NCBI GenBank assembly: GCA_009617715.1
Contig: VTFK01000155.1
Location: 372,001-436,000, forward strand
Length of the DNA: 64,000 nt
Direction: 5' to 3'
Source of the DNA: Plectrocnemia conspersa
Lineage: Eukaryota; Arthropoda; Insecta; Trichoptera; Polycentropodidae
Positions 60,261-64,000 of this stretch are shown piece after piece; positions within the stretch are counted from its first letter, which is position 1; each line of letters starts with the position of its first letter. Below the pieces are notes generated by a model that saw only the letters and a program-made list of their open reading frames with translations, was not told the DNA's origin and ran no database searches. The position numbers and the translations under genes were made by a program.

Positions 60261-60359
60261 TTTAGGTTTTCCTAAAGTCATGGGTTATATTAAGATGATT
60301 AATTAACAAAATTGACATATACTATGAAATACATATAACCAGACAATTTTCCAAAAATG

Positions 60360-62280
60360 TATACAATTCGTTGAAATTTTTACACTGTGCTTATCAAAAA
60401 TTCCACAATTCTTTAATGCATTTGAAATTTAGCCTTAAAAACTATATGATGTATTTTTATCTGAATTTTTACGGCATATTTGACCAAAGTTGCACATTAT
60501 TACTCTTCTTCCTAAATTCCGTCACTACTATACAATTTTGCTATGCACTCAAAACTTAGCCATAACCCGTTAAAAAATATGAATGTGTTGTTTTTTATAT
60601 CATTAGATATTATCTGTTTTTTCTGATTTTCCATAGCAGATTTATCCAAAGGTCTGCTATTTTTTCTGTCATTTCGACCATAACTCTGTCACTTGATTTG
60701 ATTTGTTCATAATAATTCTGCTATAGTACTAAAAAATATATAAGATGTATTTTTACATGATTTTTCATAGCAGATTTTCTCAAAGTTGCACATTTCAGTT
60801 ATAATCCTAAAAACATTTTTATCTTATCCTACTGAAGTCGTATAATATGCTATGCGTCTTAATCTTGACCATTACCCTTCAATGTGTATACATTTTTTTG
60901 ACTTAGCCAAAGCTATAAAAAATAATTATGCACCCAAACTCGTAAAAATCCTTAAAAATTGTTCAGCCATAACTTTTAACGCATATTCGTTTGATTAAAT
61001 TTGGAAAATGTATTAAATTCAATCACTTAGCCGCCATAGTGTTCACCGGTGCCCGGCAAAGTTTTCTAATAAAAAACCCGTATGCGCATCAGTCACAACC
61101 ATGGTAGGGTTTAACATTGATTGTGCCCAACCCAGGAAAAAATCATTTTTGATTTATTTAAATAATATTTTTTTTGCTGATAGTAAATATTTTTAAAAAT
61201 ACACCTTTATATTATTATGTAGATGCCCGAGGAATTCGTCGAATAAAATGTAAATAATATTTTAGTTATTTACCGCGTAGCACTTTTATATTATATTTAA
61301 TAATTGTAATATATGTATACATATGTAGTATATCAAAAATGACGAGTATAAATATTTTGTGAAAAAATCTGACATCAATTAACCAATAGAATCAAACGTA
61401 TGAGTGTTGCTAGTCGGAATTTTTGCTTCGCGTGTAAGTGACGATCGCGTATCAAAGTTTTCATTTTAAGTTTCAATATTATTTTTGAAATAAATAATTG
61501 TATTGGACATTACGTTTTGTCTGTGACTTATATTTAGAGTATGGCTTATATTTAAATGATTTTTCTGCAATAATATACGTATTTTTACTATTTAAAATCA
61601 TTAATTATCATACATTCGCCCATGTACACAGAGTGTACATCACCGGATGTTTTGCACTGTAAGAAGAAGGTAAACCTGATATGTATTTTCATATAATATG
61701 ACCAAATCTACGCAACCTTTCTGTTCATCAGATAAAAACACGTCCTTTAAAGTGTTTTTATCTGATTTTTCATAAAAAAATTAACCAACACTGTGCAAGT
61801 TTGTATTTAATCCTAAACTCAGCCAGTCCTTGAAAGATTGTAATATATGTATATTTTTATCCAATTTGGCCGAAGTTACGCAATTTTCTATGTCCGAATC
61901 TCGGACATTACCGTTTAATGCGTATAATTATGTTTGATTAGTTTTGGCCAAGCTATACAATCTCGCCATACACCCTAAGCTCGACTATAATTCGTTAAAA
62001 AATAATACGTCCGATGTTTCATAGCAAATTTGGCAAAATTCATCCGAATCTCGACCATAACCCTTCTATGGGTACACGTTTGATTGGATTTGGCCAAAGC
62101 TATACAATTTCGCCATGCACCATAAACTTTTAAGAATACGGTATATATTTTCTTTCGATTTATCATTATAAATTTGGCCAAATGCGTTCGAATATCGACA
62201 GTAACCCTTCAATTCGATTTGGCCAAAGCTGTGCAATCTCGCCGTGCACCCTAAACTCGGCCATAACCCTTTCATTCTTG
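60360..62280 (-). repeat. Degenerate long-period satellite-like repeat
   Basis: The clearest part is 61860-62280, with compound units of about 130-146 bp. Each has a half containing TTTGGCCAAAGCTATACAAT, CGCCATGCACC and CTCGACCATAACCC, and a second half containing TTTGGCCAAA, CCGAATCTCGACCATAACCC and GGGTACACGTTTGATT. Key starts lie at 61942, 62088 and 62218. More diverged units run back to about 60360, with ATGTATTTTTATCTGA and CAAAGTTGCACATT words, interrupted at about 61020-61680 by unrelated sequence. No coding function is evident; strand is arbitrary. Confidence 0.65.
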
Positions 62281-62289
62281 TTTGGTTAG

Positions 62290-62815
62290 GTCGCGTTTTT
62301 ACGTAATCGTCTCCTCGGCCGCGGCGCTCGAAGACGGAAACGATTAGGCGCGAGTTGCCGCACGGGGCCGGGGGTCGGCCGCATCTCTCGACTCGGCCAA
62401 AGCGCGATAAAAGCCGTCTGACACGCTCTTCCCGAACCCGCCTCATAATCAGATGTTCCGATAGAGGCACGCTCGGGCTGCGGGGGTGGGGGTGCGCCGC
62501 AAACGCCCTCTGCGCACACCTAGCGCCGTCTTCGCCGCCGACAAGTGGCCCTCCCACCCGATTTGACACGCGACCGTGGCCAGCCTGCGACGGACGATTC
62601 CAAACGTTCATTATGTCGATAACCGGCCGAACTATGACCGTGCGGATAGGCAATGCCCGAGTTTACCCCGAGCTCGGAAAAACGGCCGGTACGCTTTTAA
62701 TTTTGACGTTTCGATCGATGCGCTCAGGGTTGCCAACGGCGAAATTCAATCCGGCTCTTGGCTTGGACGTTCTATTATTTCGTCGGGGGACGCTCGTTAC
62801 GATTATGCAATGTGA
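62290..62815. other. Isolated GC-rich, CpG-dense island
   Basis: Starts exactly where the satellite-like repeat ends and returns to AT-rich sequence at about 62815. Long frames are open on both strands because of composition; none has recognisable motifs or splice borders, and none matches the cysteine-rich region expected for later NALF1 exons. It could be a regulatory island, a second promoter, or part of a GC-rich mobile element. Confidence 0.45.
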
Positions 62816-63015
62816 CTGTTTTCAATGTATGTATGTATTTCATCTAGCACATCGTTATCCAGCGCTAATATAACTATAATCATACATAAAACGAAATTGA
62901 ATGTCTCATTTGTCTGTATGTCGAATAATATTTCGAGAAAACACTATCTTAGTGTTTTTTAATATATTATTATTACAATATAAGCAAAAACAATGTACTC
63001 TCCTGCTATCGGGGA

Positions 63016-63187
63016 CCAACTGTTCTGAACAACGATCATTTGCTACCACTCGTTCCCATTCTTAACCTTTAAAACGTTGTTGGCGGCTTGACACGTGTCA
63101 TTGACGATTGTTTTGCTGCATAAACACGTTTTAAAGTCTAGGTGTGCGAACGAACGGTAGCGAGTGTGCATCGGTCAGAACAGTTGG
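63016..63187. mobile_element. 172 bp MITE-like element
   Basis: Perfect 13 bp terminal inverted repeats (CCAACTGTTCTGA and its complement) extend imperfectly to about 40 bp, including GCTACC and CGTTC matches. The interior has a palindrome TGACACGTGTCA. No coding capacity, and no clear target duplication (flanks GGGGA and AAAGT). Non-autonomous DNA transposon structure. Confidence 0.7.
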
Positions 63188-64000
63188 AAAGTACCAAAAA
63201 CAATACTGTGCTTCAAACATGTATTTAAATTTTAAATGTCAACTTAACGATAATACCATTTTGGTAATATGATTAATATTAATTCAGAAATATCATATAT
63301 TAAATTCAATTGTAAATAAAGTCATTTAAAGAAAACATTAAATTATTGGAAATAGCTGACCATTTGTTATGCATCACAAATAAATTCCATTTGGATATTT
63401 ATATGTACTTGATTCGTGGGCCATACAAAGTGATCAACTAACAATTAGCTTGCTATTTTTAGTCAAATATTTATTTTACTGATCCCTAATATGATGGGTG
63501 GAACTGTTAAATTTTCAGTTCCGCTTGACCAAATGATTTCGTGAGCCTTATACGGCTCGCGAGCCGGACGTCCCTCCTCCCTAAATAAAAAGAAAGCTGC
63601 AAAAAGCTTCTAAATTTTCTTAGTATTTATTTTCGAAACATTTGTGTCCATCATATTATTGGTGACAAACAAGCCAAGCAATACAATTCAACTACGCCAG
63701 AAGTCTGCAAAGAAGACTTTCCATCCAAATGAAGCTCTTATTTTGTATATATTTTTGATAATATTTAATGCAAAAACTATAAAAAATTAAAGTTAAATAT
63801 TTTCATACATCGTTTATTTTTTTTAAAAATTCCTAACGTTATGTGTATTTTTTGTGCACCGACAATAGTGTAAATGAGCTTTTTATAGTCACCAAGTACA
63901 GCAGCAATTTATTTGTAATATATCCAATAATATTGAAATTCACGATTAAAATTCATCTCGATGATTTATTCAAGTCAAATATTAATTAATTAAAAACTTT
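63188..64000. other. AT-rich sequence to window end
   Basis: No gene or repeat recognised. A short GC-richer patch at about 63530-63580 (GAGCCTTATACGGCTCGCGA) contains an imperfect inverted repeat. Likely intron or intergenic. Confidence 0.5.

Larger units (their letters stand above)
58071..60359 (+). other. Probable NALF1-like intron, AT-rich
   Basis: After the donor at 58071 the composition falls back to AT-rich within about 150 bp. It holds a tRNA-like SINE head (58240-58330), TACATA-rich simple sequence near 59455-59520, a 26 bp perfect palindrome (59868-59893) and a degraded copy of the dispersed repeat (59895-60260). No further exon with the cysteine pattern expected for NALF family members was found. 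Confidence 0.5.

Noticed and set aside
62066..62653. 195-codon minus-strand open frame and overlapping plus frames
   Set aside because: It spans the satellite-like repeat and the CpG island; composition explains the openness. No recognisable domain or splice structure.
1..64000. CRISPR arrays, operons or bacterial mobile systems
   Set aside because: The window is eukaryotic. Repeats are transposon relics, SINEs, a satellite and simple sequence, with no regular spacer pattern.

Overview
The window is animal nuclear DNA, almost certainly from an insect: strongly A+T-rich non-coding sequence, small phase-compatible exons with GT-AG introns, an insect-type matrix metalloproteinase with a 20 kb first coding intron, several decayed mariner transposons, tRNA-derived SINEs and a Jockey-like LINE 3' end. 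There is no sign of bacterial or organellar organisation. The order within insects cannot be fixed from sequence alone.

Layout. 1-6.4 kb: AT-rich intergenic DNA with two mariner-family remnants and an inverted SINE-like repeat. 6.65-9.3 kb: a compact divergent gene pair. On the minus strand is an intronless ANKRD13C homologue (ER ankyrin/GPCR-chaperone family) with one frameshift near its C-terminus. On the plus strand is a previously hidden three-exon gene for a 106-residue basic protein that I do not recognise. 9.3-26.3 kb: mostly AT-rich DNA holding a probable two-exon gene end (15.3-15.8 kb), coding-like scraps, SINEs, a LINE 3' end and a mariner 3' end. 26.3-52.7 kb: the Mmp1 gene, with an Inr-type promoter behind a C-tract, a 5' exon, signal peptide, cysteine switch, furin site, HExxHxxGxxH zinc site and a four-bladed hemopexin domain. 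It has a choice of C-terminal tails: a soluble read-through tail, a possible short tail, and a hydrophobic membrane/GPI-like tail. The first coding intron carries an excess of TGASTCA (AP-1) sites, with three in 270 bp beside a Grainyhead-like site, and GC-rich unexplained islands. 53.8-54.0 kb: a candidate symmetric 1-1 exon ending in an LDL-receptor-A-like motif. 57.3-58.07 kb: a GC-rich first exon of a NALF1/NLF-1-like gene (NALCN channel folding factor), with its signal peptide one frame off from the body. 58-64 kb: probably intron of that gene, with a tRNA-like SINE head, a degenerate long-period satellite, a GC-rich CpG island and a 172 bp MITE.

Functional links between the genes are not evident beyond shared promoter space (ANKRD13C and its neighbour). 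The most informative observations are the hidden 106-residue gene, the Mmp1 tail choice with its intronic AP-1/Grh module, and a LINE and SINEs that share the same 3' tail.
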